NCBI RefSeq assembly: GCF_042678045.1
Contig: NZ_JBHUDI010000001.1
Span: 248,001 to 312,000 of the forward strand
Length of the DNA: 64,000 bases
Source of the DNA: Natrinema amylolyticus_A
GTDB taxonomy: Archaea; Halobacteriota; Halobacteria; Halobacteriales; Natrialbaceae
Reading direction: 5' to 3'
Shown here: piece by piece, positions 35,331 to 44,217 of the stretch
Layout of the letters: every line of letters begins with the position of its first letter
Position numbering within the stretch: position 1 is the first letter of the stretch
The notes under the pieces: model-generated
Told to the model about the DNA's origin: nothing
Databases searched by the model: none
Seen by the model: only the letters and a program-made list of their open reading frames with translations
Translations under genes and position numbers: made by a program

Positions 35331-35741
35331 ATGGACATCTCACACCCGCCTGTGGAGGGCGACGAGTACACGTTCGAACGAACCTTCGACCACGAGGACG
35401 TCCGCGAGTTCGGCGAACTCTCGGGCGACCAGCAGCCGATTCACACCGAGCCCGACGAACTGGGTCGACTGACCGTCCAGGGGTTGCTCACAGCGACGCT
35501 GCCGACGAAGATCGGCGGCGACCTCCGCTATATCGCTCGCAGCATGACCTTCGAGTTCGTCCAGCCGGTCTACACCGGCGACCGGATCACCTGTACGGTT
35601 CGCCTCGAGTCGGTGACCGAACACGACGGCTACTACGACGTGGAGAGTTCGGCGGTCTGTACCGACGAGGACGACGAGGTGGTGTTGCGAGGCGAGATCG
35701 ACGGTATCATCCCGATGAACGCCTCCCCTGACGGGACGTAG
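35331..35741 (+). CDS. MaoC-like dehydratase (hot-dog fold)
   Basis: A 136-residue hot-dog protein. FDHEDVREFGELSGDQQPIH contains the Asp-x4-His catalytic pair of R-specific enoyl-CoA hydratases; FEFVQPVYTGDRITCTV and a short C-terminal strand complete the fold. The preceding ATG at 35331 starts MDISHPPVEG. It may hydrate enoyl-CoA in fatty-acid or polyhydroxyalkanoate metabolism; the substrate is unknown. Confidence 0.8.
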   Translation: MDISHPPVEGDEYTFERTFDHEDVREFGELSGDQQPIHTEPDELGRLTVQGLLTATLPTKIGGDLRYIARSMTFEFVQPVYTGDRITCTVRLESVTEHDGYYDVESSAVCTDEDDEVVLRGEIDGIIPMNASPDGT

Positions 35742-35820
35742 GCCCCGGCTCCGCGCGATGGTAGCGAACGGAGCCAGCGGCATCGGAACGTTTAGCACTC
35801 GCAAAGCCTCAGGCAGAGAC

Positions 35821-36318
35821 ATGGGGCTGTTCGACGCGCTGTTTCGCTCGAGCGAGATCCTCGGCATCGCCGAGGAAACCCTCGAGTTCGCCCTCGAGTC
35901 CTCCGAGGAGACCCATCCGAACGAGTACATGGGCTTTCTCCGGGGGACCGAGGCCGAGCGCCTGGATCTGGACCGGGACGGCCTGGTCATTACGGATATT
36001 CTCGTGGTGCCGGGCACCGAGACCAACAGCGTCAGTGCGACCGTCAAGACGAACCAGATACCAAACGATGTGAAGGCACTGGGTAGCATTCATTCCCATC
36101 CCAACGGCGTGATCAGCCCGAGTAGCGCGGATCTGGACACGTTCGGCCGCGGGAGCGTCCACATCATCATCGGTGCACCCTACCGCCGGACGGACTGGAA
36201 GGCCTTCGACTCGCAGGGGAAACCGACCCAGTTGAACGTTCTCGACGTCGACCTGCCGGAGACCGAGGACTTCTTCGATTTCACGCAGGCGGACATCGAC
36301 GAGGAACTGCGACGATGA
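35821..36318 (+). CDS. JAMM/MPN+ metalloprotease
   Basis: A 165-residue protein with a complete JAMM zinc site: Glu35 (NEYMG), His91-x-His93-Pro and Ser101-x2-Asp104 in HSHPNGVISPSSADL. Haloarchaeal JAMM proteases remove ubiquitin-like SAMP proteins or cut their beta-Gly-Gly fusions, so desampylation or cysteine/sulfur mobilisation is the likely role. It may be coupled to the short frame that overlaps its stop, followed by ribL. Confidence 0.87.
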   Translation: MGLFDALFRSSEILGIAEETLEFALESSEETHPNEYMGFLRGTEAERLDLDRDGLVITDILVVPGTETNSVSATVKTNQIPNDVKALGSIHSHPNGVISPSSADLDTFGRGSVHIIIGAPYRRTDWKAFDSQGKPTQLNVLDVDLPETEDFFDFTQADIDEELRR

Positions 36319-36434
36319 GACCGTGTATGCTCGAGACGATGTTCTCAGGACTCAGACTACCGATGGAACCGACACAGAACCCGCACCCGGCCGGCACGAC
36401 ACCGGCGTTCGGACCGGAGGCGAGCCAGCCATGA
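36315..36434 (+). CDS. Possible 39-aa protein bridging the JAMM and ribL genes
   Basis: The frame starts with ATGA overlapping the JAMM stop and ends in TGA overlapping the ribL ATG, so both junctions have the 4-nt coupling typical of operons. The peptide (MRPCMLETMFSGLRLPMEPT, then a Pro-rich end) has no known family. It could instead be a coupling spacer with no function. Confidence 0.3.
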   Translation: MRPCMLETMFSGLRLPMEPTQNPHPAGTTPAFGPEASQP

Positions 36435-36862
36435 CGCGGACGGTCATCGCACAGGGGACCTTCGACATCCTCCACCCCGGTCACGTTCATTATCTGGAGG
36501 AGGCGGCCGCGATGGGCGACGAACTGTACGTCATCGTCGCTCGCAAGGCCAACGTCGATCACAAGGCGAAACCCATCTGTCCCGCGACCCAGCGCCGCGA
36601 CGTCGTCGACGCGCTCGAGGCCGTCGACGAGGCCATCCTCGGCCACGAAGAGGACATCTTCGTCCCGATCGAGGAGCTCGACCCCGACGTGATCGCGCTC
36701 GGCCACGACCAGCACCACGACGACGAGGCGATCCGATCAGAACTCGAGCGGCGCGGAATCGACTGCGAGGTTCGCAGAGCGAGTGCCGGAGAGCCGACCG
36801 ACGGCGACCAACTGCTCTCGACCCGGTTGATTATCGATCGAATCCTCGAGCGGCGCGGATAA
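36431..36862 (+). CDS. ribL: Archaeal FAD synthetase
   Basis: A 143-residue nucleotidyltransferase of the archaeal RibL type. AQGTFDILHPGHVHYLEEA carries the HxGH signature; ALGHDQHHDD and STRLIIDRILERRG complete the family. RibL adenylylates FMN to FAD. It is probably co-transcribed with the JAMM gene. Confidence 0.9.
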   Translation: MTRTVIAQGTFDILHPGHVHYLEEAAAMGDELYVIVARKANVDHKAKPICPATQRRDVVDALEAVDEAILGHEEDIFVPIEELDPDVIALGHDQHHDDEAIRSELERRGIDCEVRRASAGEPTDGDQLLSTRLIIDRILERRG

Positions 36863-36883
36863 AAACCGGTTCGTCCGACAGTA

Positions 36884-37039
36884 TCAATTCTCGAGGACGA
36901 ACGGCGGCGGCAACCGAAGCGACTCGACTGTGTGTCCCGTTTCGACGAAGTGTTCGATTGCCTTCTCGGAGACCTCTTTCTCGGTGTAGCCGTCGGCGGT
37001 GCTGAGCTGCCAGTCACACTCGAGACAGTACTTACACAT
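36884..37039 (-). CDS. Zinc microprotein, 51 aa
   Basis: CKYCLECDWQ at the start and AIEHFVETGHTVE further on give a CxxC plus His-rich helix, a small zinc-finger layout found widely in haloarchaea. The ATG at 37039 is chosen; a Met nine codons upstream is possible. Function unknown. It converges on ribL and is 97 nt downstream of ilvD on the same strand direction only by position. Confidence 0.55.
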   Translation of the reverse strand: MCKYCLECDWQLSTADGYTEKEVSEKAIEHFVETGHTVESLRLPPPFVLEN

Positions 37040-37135
37040 GTGTCGATCTACTTGGCAATCCTTCACATAGACGGGAAAGACTCGTGCAGGAAATGGAAGG
37101 GAACGGTTTCGACCGTATCGAGCGCGCTCGTACGC

Positions 37136-38863
37136 TTAGTCGTTTTTGACGCCGGGGTTGGTCACGGCACCGTTTTCCGCCGAGCCGAAGTCACGGCCGA
37201 ACTTCGCCAGAACGCCGGTCTCGTAGTTGGGCTCGGGCTGGTCCCACTCCTCGCGGCGGGCCGCGAGCTCCTCGTCCGTGAGGTCGACCTCGAGCGTGCG
37301 GTCTTCGATGTCGATCGTGATCACGTCGCCGTCCTCGATGAGGCCGATGGGGCCGCCGACGAACGCCTCGGGGGCGACGTGGCCGATCGAGAATCCCCGC
37401 GTCGCGCCGGAGAAGCGCCCGTCGGTGATGAGCGCGACGTCCTCGGCGTGGCCCTGGCCGGCGACCGCGCTCGTGACGCCCAGCATCTCTCGCATGCCGG
37501 GCCCGCCCTGTGGACCCTCGTTACGGATAACGATCACGTCACCCGTTTCGACGTGGCCCTCCTGGACGTACTTCATGGCGTTTTCTTCGTCCTCGAAGAC
37601 GCGAACGGGGCCTTCGTGGTGGAGGTCGTCGTCGCCGGTCACCTTGAGGACGGAGCCACCGGGCGCGAGGTTGCCCGTCAGGATGCGGATGGCTCCCTGC
37701 TCGTTTTTCGGCTCGTCGACAGTGTAGAGGAAGTCGACGTCGAGCTCTTCGATCGATGGCGGGTCGAGGCGCTCGAGTTCCTCGCCGATCGTGTTGCCCG
37801 TGACCGTCAGCGCGTCGCCGTGGAGCAGGTCGGCCTCGTAGAGGGCATTCAGGACGACCGGGACGCCACCGACTTCGTGGAGGTCCTGCATCACCCGCGT
37901 GCCGCCGGGCTGGAGATCAGCGATCTTCGGGGTGCGCTGGCTGACCTCGTCGAACTCCTCGATCTCGAGATCGACGCCGGCTTCGGCAGCCATCGCCAGC
38001 AGGTGGAGGACGGCGTTGGTCGAGCCGCCGACGGCGACCTGCAGCGCGATGGCGTTCTCGAAGGACTCCTTGGTGAGGAAGTCGGAGGGCTTGCGCTGTT
38101 CTTCGACGACCTCGACGGCCAGTTCGCCGGCCTCGCGGGCGACCTCGTAGCGTGACTCGGCCTCGGCGGGTGGGCTGGCGCTGCCAAGCGGGGCAAAGCC
38201 GAGCGCTTCCGAGATCGAGGCCATCGTGTTCGCGGTGAACATGCCACCACACGACCCCGCGCCGGGGCAGGCGTGGCGCTCCATCTCGTCGAGTTCTTCG
38301 TTGGACATCTCGCCGTCGGCAACGGCCCCGACGCCCTCGAAAACGTTCTGGACGGTAACCTCACGACCCTCGTGCTCGCCGGGCATGATCGACCCGCCGT
38401 AGAGGAAGACGCTGGGGAGATCCGTCCGGATCGAGGCCATCATCATTCCGGGCATGTTCTTGTCACAGCCGCCGATGGTGACCAGCCCGTCCATGCGCTC
38501 GCCAAAGGAGACCAGTTCGACGGAGTCGGCGATCATTTCCCGGGAGATCAGCGAGGCTTTCATTCCTTCCGTCCCCATCGAAATTGCGTCCGAGATCGTG
38601 ATCGTCCCGAACTCGATGGGCATCCCGCCAGCCTCGTCGATCCCGTCGAGCGCGGACTCGGCGACATCGTCCAGGTGAACGTTACACGGCGTAATGTCGG
38701 CCGCCGGATTCGGAACGCCGATCATCGGCGCGCCGAAATCCTCGTCGTCGAAACCCATTGCGCGGAACATCGCGCGGTGTGGGGCTTTCTCTGCGCCCTC
38801 GGTCACCTCGCGGCTCCGCAACGCCTCGTCCTTTCCGTAGTCAAATTCGCTATCGCCGCTCAT
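37136..38863 (-). CDS. ilvD: Dihydroxy-acid dehydratase
   Basis: A 575-residue enzyme of branched-chain amino-acid synthesis. Iron-sulfur cysteines lie in GGCDKNMPG and CPGAGSCGGMFTANTMAS; PCNVHLDDVAESAL and GGPIGLIEDGD are family landmarks. The ATG at 38863 (MSGDSEFDYGKDEALRSREV) gives the usual length; a longer frame to 39157 has no such support. It dehydrates dihydroxy-isovalerate and dihydroxy-methylvalerate to the keto acids. Confidence 0.95.
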   Translation of the reverse strand: MSGDSEFDYGKDEALRSREVTEGAEKAPHRAMFRAMGFDDEDFGAPMIGVPNPAADITPCNVHLDDVAESALDGIDEAGGMPIEFGTITISDAISMGTEGMKASLISREMIADSVELVSFGERMDGLVTIGGCDKNMPGMMMASIRTDLPSVFLYGGSIMPGEHEGREVTVQNVFEGVGAVADGEMSNEELDEMERHACPGAGSCGGMFTANTMASISEALGFAPLGSASPPAEAESRYEVAREAGELAVEVVEEQRKPSDFLTKESFENAIALQVAVGGSTNAVLHLLAMAAEAGVDLEIEEFDEVSQRTPKIADLQPGGTRVMQDLHEVGGVPVVLNALYEADLLHGDALTVTGNTIGEELERLDPPSIEELDVDFLYTVDEPKNEQGAIRILTGNLAPGGSVLKVTGDDDLHHEGPVRVFEDEENAMKYVQEGHVETGDVIVIRNEGPQGGPGMREMLGVTSAVAGQGHAEDVALITDGRFSGATRGFSIGHVAPEAFVGGPIGLIEDGDVITIDIEDRTLEVDLTDEELAARREEWDQPEPNYETGVLAKFGRDFGSAENGAVTNPGVKND

Positions 38864-39312
38864 GGTCGGACCTCGCATCGAAGGGCCATAAGTCGTCCTT
38901 TCTCGCACAAGCGTTGCTGGGACTTCCTGCAGAGGGGAACTGGTTCGGTCCGGGACAACAGGTAGTCGATCGGCGAGTACGTACGGCGACGACTTCTCGT
39001 CCCCCTGGACCGACGATGCGGGTTGTCCTGAATATACTGCGAGAATTCGTGTGAGTGCTATACGTGTACTACCTTCGAGGGGCGGCGAACCGTCAACGGT
39101 GTGTGTCCGACCGCCACTGGATCCTCCGATTGAATCACTGGCTCTCACCGGGACCAATCAACAACAGCGTCTTTCTGGCCAATTCGGAACGCCGATCGAT
39201 GGGGCTTCGTTCCTGACTGGATCTCTATCAAAATAATTGGCTATTGCCGCCTTAGAGCTCACAGCAAGCTTTAACCCGACTATCGTGGTCCGATCCAGTG
39301 GTGTGATAACCA
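38864..39312. other. Divergent intergenic region between ilvD and the formaldehyde-dehydrogenase-like gene
   Basis: About 450 bases serve two divergent genes. AGCTTTAACCC near 39266-39276 is TATA-like and lies about 40 nt upstream of the dehydrogenase ATG. No further gene or repeat could be supported. Confidence 0.35.
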
Positions 39313-40479
39313 ATGTCTATGAACGCAGTCGTGTATCAAGGACCACACGACGTCGCAGTCGAAGAAGTAGACGAACCCGAAATCCAACATCCGAACGACG
39401 TTCTCGTCGATATCACGACGACGGCGATCTGTGGCTCGGACCTCCATATGTACGAGGGCCGAACCGCTGCGGACCCGGGTATCGTCTTCGGACACGAGAA
39501 CATGGGGATCATCAGCGAGGTCGGTGACGCTGTCACCTCGCTCGAGGAGGGCGATCGCGTCGTCATGCCGTTCAACGTCGCCTGTGGCTTCTGTCAGAAC
39601 TGTGAAAACGGATACACCGGGTTCTGTACCAACGTCAACCCTGGTTTCGCCGGCGGTGCGTATGGGTACGTCGCGATGGGGCCGTACAAAGGCGGACAGG
39701 CCGAAAAGCTCCGCGTTCCCTACGCCGACTTCAACGCGCTCAAACTCCCAGAGGGTGACGAACACGAGGACGCGTTCTCGCTGCTCGCAGATATCTTCCC
39801 GACGGGGTGGCACGGGACGCGACTGGCGAACCTCCAGCCCGGCGAGTCGATCGCGATCTATGGTGCCGGGCCGGTCGGGCTGATGGCAGCGTACAGCGCG
39901 AAGATTCAGGGTGCATCGGAGATCTACGTGGTCGACCGGGTTCCGAGCCGACTCGAACTCGCCGAAGACCACTGCGACGCATACGCGATCAACTTCGAGG
40001 AGGGCGACCCGGTCGAGCAGATCGTCGAGAAACATGGCGACGAAGTCGACAAAGGCGTCGACGCCGTCGGCTACCAGGCGATCGATCCCGAGACGGACCC
40101 GGGTGACGACGCATACGACCCCGCTCGTGAGAATCCGGCGGTCGTGCTCAACCAGCTGATCCAGACGGTCCGTCCAACCGGTGAAATCGGCGTGCCGGGC
40201 CTGTACGTGCCGTCCGATCCAGGGGCCCCCGACGAGATGGCAGCCCAGGGCCGACTCGGCATCGACTTCGGGAAGCTCTTCGAGAAAGGCCAGAAGTTCG
40301 GCACCGGCCAGTGTAACGTCAAGGAGTACAACCGGCAGCTCCGCGACATGATCATCGAAGGGCGCGCCGATCCGAGCTGGGTCGTCTCACATCGCGTCGA
40401 TCTCGAGAAGGCACCCGAGATGTACCAGAAGTTCGACGAACGCGAGGAAGGCGTCACCAAAGTGCTGCTCGAGCCCTGA
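39313..40479 (+). CDS. Glutathione-independent formaldehyde dehydrogenase-like alcohol dehydrogenase
   Basis: A 388-residue zinc-containing medium-chain dehydrogenase. Catalytic zinc ligands are in ICGSDLHMYEG and GHENMGIISEV; structural zinc cysteines are in CGFCQNCENGYTGFC; the NAD site is IYGAGPVGLMAAYSA. The inserted loop (residues about 105-125) and overall length match the Pseudomonas-type formaldehyde dismutase/dehydrogenase group. The exact aldehyde is not settled. The stop codon TGA overlaps the palindromic element that follows. Confidence 0.85.
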   Translation: MSMNAVVYQGPHDVAVEEVDEPEIQHPNDVLVDITTTAICGSDLHMYEGRTAADPGIVFGHENMGIISEVGDAVTSLEEGDRVVMPFNVACGFCQNCENGYTGFCTNVNPGFAGGAYGYVAMGPYKGGQAEKLRVPYADFNALKLPEGDEHEDAFSLLADIFPTGWHGTRLANLQPGESIAIYGAGPVGLMAAYSAKIQGASEIYVVDRVPSRLELAEDHCDAYAINFEEGDPVEQIVEKHGDEVDKGVDAVGYQAIDPETDPGDDAYDPARENPAVVLNQLIQTVRPTGEIGVPGLYVPSDPGAPDEMAAQGRLGIDFGKLFEKGQKFGTGQCNVKEYNRQLRDMIIEGRADPSWVVSHRVDLEKAPEMYQKFDEREEGVTKVLLEP

Positions 40480-40560
40480 TACGGACAACTGTCAGTCACT
40501 TCCGGCGCACCCGCAACCTGTCATGCGGGTGCGCCGGGACACAGTGACAGCAGACCGTAT
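40479..40560. repeat. Interspersed palindromic element, copy 3
   Basis: An 82-bp palindrome from ATACGGACAACTGTCAGT to GTGACAGCAGACCGTAT. The inner stem CCGGCGCACCCGCA / TGCGGGTGCGCCGG is 14 perfect pairs around an 8-nt loop. As in copy 2, the upstream gene's stop codon is formed at the TGATACGG junction. Confidence 0.88.
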
Positions 40561-40630
40561 GACGGTTCGGCTGACGGGCCTGTTTTTAACCGGTTACGAG
40601 CTGCCACGCCGGGCGAGTCGAGCGTCCGGG

Positions 40631-40834
40631 TCAGCGTCGGAGCCAAGCCGTCGGATGTTCGTCACGAAGGTGGTCCTGGTAGCGCTTGATCAGTGCCGGA
40701 TACGAGCCGTCGACCGCATGCCACGAACAGTACTCACAGCCGCGTTCGACCGTCTCGCTCGGGTGTCGAACGTATCCGCCAGTGCGATCCATGTGGCTGG
40801 TTTCGATCGATCCGATATCACCCTTCTGGTCCAT
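40631..40834 (-). CDS. Small C2H2-like zinc protein, 67 aa
   Basis: GCEYCSWHAVDGSYPALIKR followed by YQDHLRDEHPTAW gives a Cys-x2-Cys and His-x4-His arrangement in a 67-residue protein. The ATG at 40834 starts MDQKGDIGSIETSH; longer frames to 40945 have no promoter or family support. It is one of several zinc microproteins in this window, of unknown function. Confidence 0.6.
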   Translation of the reverse strand: MDQKGDIGSIETSHMDRTGGYVRHPSETVERGCEYCSWHAVDGSYPALIKRYQDHLRDEHPTAWLRR

Positions 40835-40955
40835 CGCGTCCTGGTCCTCAGCACGTGAGGTGTATCTTGCTGCCCCTTGCAGCGGTCCCGTCCGAACTCG
40901 AGTCCCGGCTGCAGGCAGGGAAACGAGTATGCCACCCGCCGGCATAGCTGCGTGT

Positions 40956-41111
40956 ATGTGCCAGTACTGTAACTACTCGTTCCACGATGGCTGGGGGCGA
41001 CTCCTCGAGTACGACGAGGTATACCAGTCGGCGCTCCTCGACTCGACGATGCAGTCGACCCACGGCTTTCACGAGTCATGGGACGACCTTCGGAACGAAC
41101 TCGACCTGTGA
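40956..41111 (+). CDS. Small conserved haloarchaeal protein, 51 aa
   Basis: MCQYCNYSFHDGWGRLLEYD at the start, then STMQSTHGFHESWDDLRNEL. The N-terminal CxxC and later His residues could bind a metal. The composition is typical of short haloarchaeal proteins of unknown function. It is convergent with the COG0523 gene. Confidence 0.45.
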   Translation: MCQYCNYSFHDGWGRLLEYDEVYQSALLDSTMQSTHGFHESWDDLRNELDL

Positions 41112-41149
41112 GGTCCTGACCGCCGCGACCGGCGAGGACGTCGACACAC

Positions 41150-42343
41150 TTACAGCGGAAACGGGTCGGCGTCACGATCGGATCTCGGCCCCGTCGCCTC
41201 GGGTTCGTCCGCCTCGAGCAGGCAGGCATCGAGTTCGTGCCTGATCCGGTCTTCGTCCATCTCGCTTCCGATAAACACCAGTTGCGTCGTTCTGTCGTCG
41301 TCGGGGCCCCATTCACCGATCGGTCCCGCCTGCACTGCTGGGCCGGCCTGACTGAGGCCGATTACGTCGTCCCGGCCAGCGACGTGACAGACGCCTTTGG
41401 CCCGAACAATCGACCCGTCCCACGTCTCGAACCAGTCCGCGAGCCGGTGTGGGTCGAAGGGGCGTGTCTCGCGGTAGACGAACGACGAAACGCCGTGTCT
41501 GTCGGCGGCCGTCGTCTGCTGGCGACTCTCAGACGTGCTCTCGGCGTCGCTCTCGTGGTCGTCACCGTCGCTCCCGTGACCGCGTTCGTGATGATCGCGC
41601 TCGTCTCTATGCCCATGGACGTCACCGCGCAGGTGTTGTTTCCAGCCCTGTGATCGTTGCACCTCCTCGAAGTCGAAGCGGCCGGTATCGAGGACTAGTC
41701 CAGGATCGACCTCGCAGTACGTGGTTCGGACGCGTTTCGCTTGCGGCTGGAGTCGTGCCACCACGGTTTCGATCTCGTCGAGGACGTCGTCCGGAATCAT
41801 ATCGGTCTTGTTCAGGAGGAGGATGTCACAGAACTCGATCCCCTCCACGAGTACTTCACTCAGCGGTCTCCGCTCGTCCGGCCGAGCGTGCTCGGGGAGC
41901 GTTTCGCCGGCGTCGAACTCCTTCCAGAAGCCGTACGTGTCGAGTACGGTCACCATAGTATCCAGTCGGAACAGCTCCGTCGGATCGATCTCGCTTGCGT
42001 CCGTTCCCTCGGTAAAAACCTGTGCCACAGGAATCGGTTCGCTGATCCCGGAGGACTCGACGAGCAAGTAATCGAACTCTCGGCGCTGAGCGAGCCGACG
42101 GGCTTCCGAGAGCAGATCGCCCTGTAATCGACAGCAGATACAGCCGTTCGAAAGATCGATGATTCCCTCATCGTCGTTCTCTCGAGCGATCAGGTTCGCA
42201 TCGACGTTCACTTCCCCCATGTCGTTGACGATGACGGCGACCTCGTGTCCGGCAGGGTTCGACAGCACGCGATTGACGAGCGTGGTTTTGCCGGCCCCGA
42301 GGTAGCCGCTGACGACCGTGACCGGAATACGATCGGAAGACAT
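41150..42343 (-). CDS. COG0523 (CobW/G3E) metallochaperone GTPase
   Basis: A 397-residue G3E GTPase. It has VVSGYLGAGKTTLVNRVLSN (P-loop), the metal-binding SNGCICCRLQGDLL (CxCC), LVESSGISEP, and LLLNKTDMI (base recognition). A His-rich linker (DVHGHRDERDHHERGHG) near residue 240 is typical of zinc or cobalt handling. C-terminal CobW domain contains FVYRETRPFDPHRLADWFE. Zinc delivery is likely; the client is not known. Confidence 0.9.
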   Translation of the reverse strand: MSSDRIPVTVVSGYLGAGKTTLVNRVLSNPAGHEVAVIVNDMGEVNVDANLIARENDDEGIIDLSNGCICCRLQGDLLSEARRLAQRREFDYLLVESSGISEPIPVAQVFTEGTDASEIDPTELFRLDTMVTVLDTYGFWKEFDAGETLPEHARPDERRPLSEVLVEGIEFCDILLLNKTDMIPDDVLDEIETVVARLQPQAKRVRTTYCEVDPGLVLDTGRFDFEEVQRSQGWKQHLRGDVHGHRDERDHHERGHGSDGDDHESDAESTSESRQQTTAADRHGVSSFVYRETRPFDPHRLADWFETWDGSIVRAKGVCHVAGRDDVIGLSQAGPAVQAGPIGEWGPDDDRTTQLVFIGSEMDEDRIRHELDACLLEADEPEATGPRSDRDADPFPL

Positions 42344-42512
42344 TGGTATGTGTTACCAGTGATGTCGACAGGGACGGTAGTAAAGTGCCGGGTCGGGTGC
42401 TCGAGTCCACCGTTGCATCGCTGTCGTCACTCGGCGCTCACCGTCACTGCTGCCAGTGATTGCCAGCGTCGAAACCCCCTTCCCGAGGGCCTCCATAGCC
42501 GGGAACACGATC

Positions 42513-43505
42513 ATGACGACCGCGACCGTCAGCGCGGGTGCGCGACTCCACGTTGGCTTTCAGAATCTCTCTCTCGCTCGCGAACGCCTCTACGGCGGCA
42601 TCGGCGTCGGGCTCGCCGAGCCGCGGGTGACCGTCACCGCCGAACCGGCTGCCGACATCACAACCGACGATCCGCTGGTCGACAGATACGCGCGCCGGGC
42701 TATCGACGTTCTCGAGGTTTCCGGCGTCGCGGTCACGCTCGAGGAATCCCTGCCCCGCCACGTCGGCCTGGGCAGCGGCACTCAGCTGGCACTGACCGTG
42801 TTGATGGCGACGGCGCGAGCCCACGGTCTCGAGCCGCGCGTCCGTGAGCACGCCCCAGCGATGGGGCGGGGCGGTCGCAGCGGCGGCGGCGTCGCGACCT
42901 TCGAGGACGGCGGGTTCGTCGTCGACGCCGGCCACCCGACGAACCGGTTTACCACCGAGCCCCCGGCAGAGGGCGACTGGACCGTCCCACCGGTCGTCGC
43001 CCGCCACGACCTGCCCGCGGAGTGGCGATTCCTCGTCGTCGTCCCCGACGCCGACCCCGGCCGCAGCGGCGACGACGAGGATGAGAGTATGCGCGCGGTC
43101 GTCGAACGTGCCGACCCCGCCGTCGCCGACGAGATCGCCGGCGTCGTCACCCGAAAGCTGTTGCCGGCCGCTGCGGCGGGCCGGCTCGAGGCCTTCGGCG
43201 AGGCGATCGCCGAAATCGGCCGCAAGAACGGCGTCTGGTACGCCGACGCGCAGGGTGGCGTCTTCCGACCGCCCGCGGGCGCGCTCGTCGAATCGCTCGA
43301 GGACTGTCCGGTACTGTCGGGCGTCGGCCAGTCGTCGTGGGGACCGGCCGTCTACGGCGTCACCGACGTCGACCACGCCGCGGAAGCCGAGGCTGCGGCG
43401 CGAGACGCACTCGCCGAGCGCGGGCTCGAGGGACGGGTCGTTCTCGCGGAGCCGGCACAGCGTGGGGCTCGCGTTCGGACGGCCGACGATCGAACGCAGG
43501 CGTGA
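42513..43505 (+). CDS. Beta-ribofuranosylaminobenzene 5'-phosphate synthase-like GHMP protein
   Basis: A 330-residue GHMP-superfamily protein: RLHVGFQNLSLARERLYGGI near the start, ESLPRHVGLGSGTQLALTVL (the GHMP glycine/serine motif) and RGGRSGGGVATFEDGGFVVD. This matches RFA-P synthase, which joins p-aminobenzoate and PRPP in methanopterin-type pterin synthesis. Haloarchaea commonly encode it although they are not methanogens. The ATG at 42513 is used because earlier codons lack a ribosome-binding site and family similarity. Confidence 0.88.
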   Translation: MTTATVSAGARLHVGFQNLSLARERLYGGIGVGLAEPRVTVTAEPAADITTDDPLVDRYARRAIDVLEVSGVAVTLEESLPRHVGLGSGTQLALTVLMATARAHGLEPRVREHAPAMGRGGRSGGGVATFEDGGFVVDAGHPTNRFTTEPPAEGDWTVPPVVARHDLPAEWRFLVVVPDADPGRSGDDEDESMRAVVERADPAVADEIAGVVTRKLLPAAAAGRLEAFGEAIAEIGRKNGVWYADAQGGVFRPPAGALVESLEDCPVLSGVGQSSWGPAVYGVTDVDHAAEAEAAARDALAERGLEGRVVLAEPAQRGARVRTADDRTQA

Positions 43506-43623
43506 CCGACACGAGACGCGCGGGGACGGTGCTGACGCGATAAGGCTCGAGGGCTCCGTTCAAGTTCTCAACAGTCTATAAGAATAACGTGCTGAATACG
43601 GCGGATGTGTCTTTCAGGAGTAC

Positions 43624-43953
43624 TCAGAACGATTCGTCCGATACCTCGCTTTGCTCACCGAGCGCTGGCGGCGTGCGATCACTGTAGCCTTTTCGTCCGA
43701 TGGCGCCTTCGGGGACGTTACTGAAGATGGCTGCACGGGCTTCCATAGCCGAATTGAACTGTTCTTCAGGCACCGGGCTCAGCACCTCCGCAAGCGTCTG
43801 TTCACCGTTTTGGAACCCGAGGACCGCACTCCCGTATGCCTCGACCAGTTCTTCGCACGTCGCCGGATACTCGTGCTGATCGAGCTGGTGGGCGAGGGGG
43901 CCGAATTCGACCCCGAGTTCTCTGACGCGTTCGCGATCGGTTGGGTCGGACAT
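43624..43953 (-). CDS. DUF5789-like haloarchaeal protein
   Basis: A 109-residue protein. LGVEFGPLAHQLDQHEYPAT and EELVEAYGSAVLGFQNGEQT, then LAEVLSPVPEEQFNSAMEAR, follow the pattern I recall for DUF5789 (EYPAT...ELxxAYG...LxNGxxxLxEVL). The ATG at 43953 begins MSDPTDRERVRELG. Function unknown. It is divergent from tfs. Confidence 0.65.
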   Translation of the reverse strand: MSDPTDRERVRELGVEFGPLAHQLDQHEYPATCEELVEAYGSAVLGFQNGEQTLAEVLSPVPEEQFNSAMEARAAIFSNVPEGAIGRKGYSDRTPPALGEQSEVSDESF

Positions 43954-44217
43954 TACGGAGAATCCTTCATCATCGATCATAATAAACACTGCACGTGATT
44001 TCTCGACCCGTTTAGTTCGTCATAGATGATAATTACGCGCCCTGCTGCCGAAACCGATAGTAGCTACTGAACGTCACTGCACACCCGATCGCACGACTGC
44101 CGTGCGATCGGTGTGTCAATCGTTTCAGTTGTTTCGATATCACCAGCAAGGGATTTCAACAAGGCCAGCTCGGGCGAAGTGGAGTCTTTTTGCGTGCCGA
44201 GTTCGTAGACACCCGGT

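Noticed and set aside
37040..37135. Extension of the 51-residue zinc gene or an extra gene before ilvD's 3' end
   Set aside because: No additional start with ribosome-binding site; the sequence is just the intergenic spacer.
40686..40950. Long frames on both strands around the small zinc genes
   Set aside because: They lack promoters and family phrases; only the short zinc-motif genes at 40631 and 40956 are supported.
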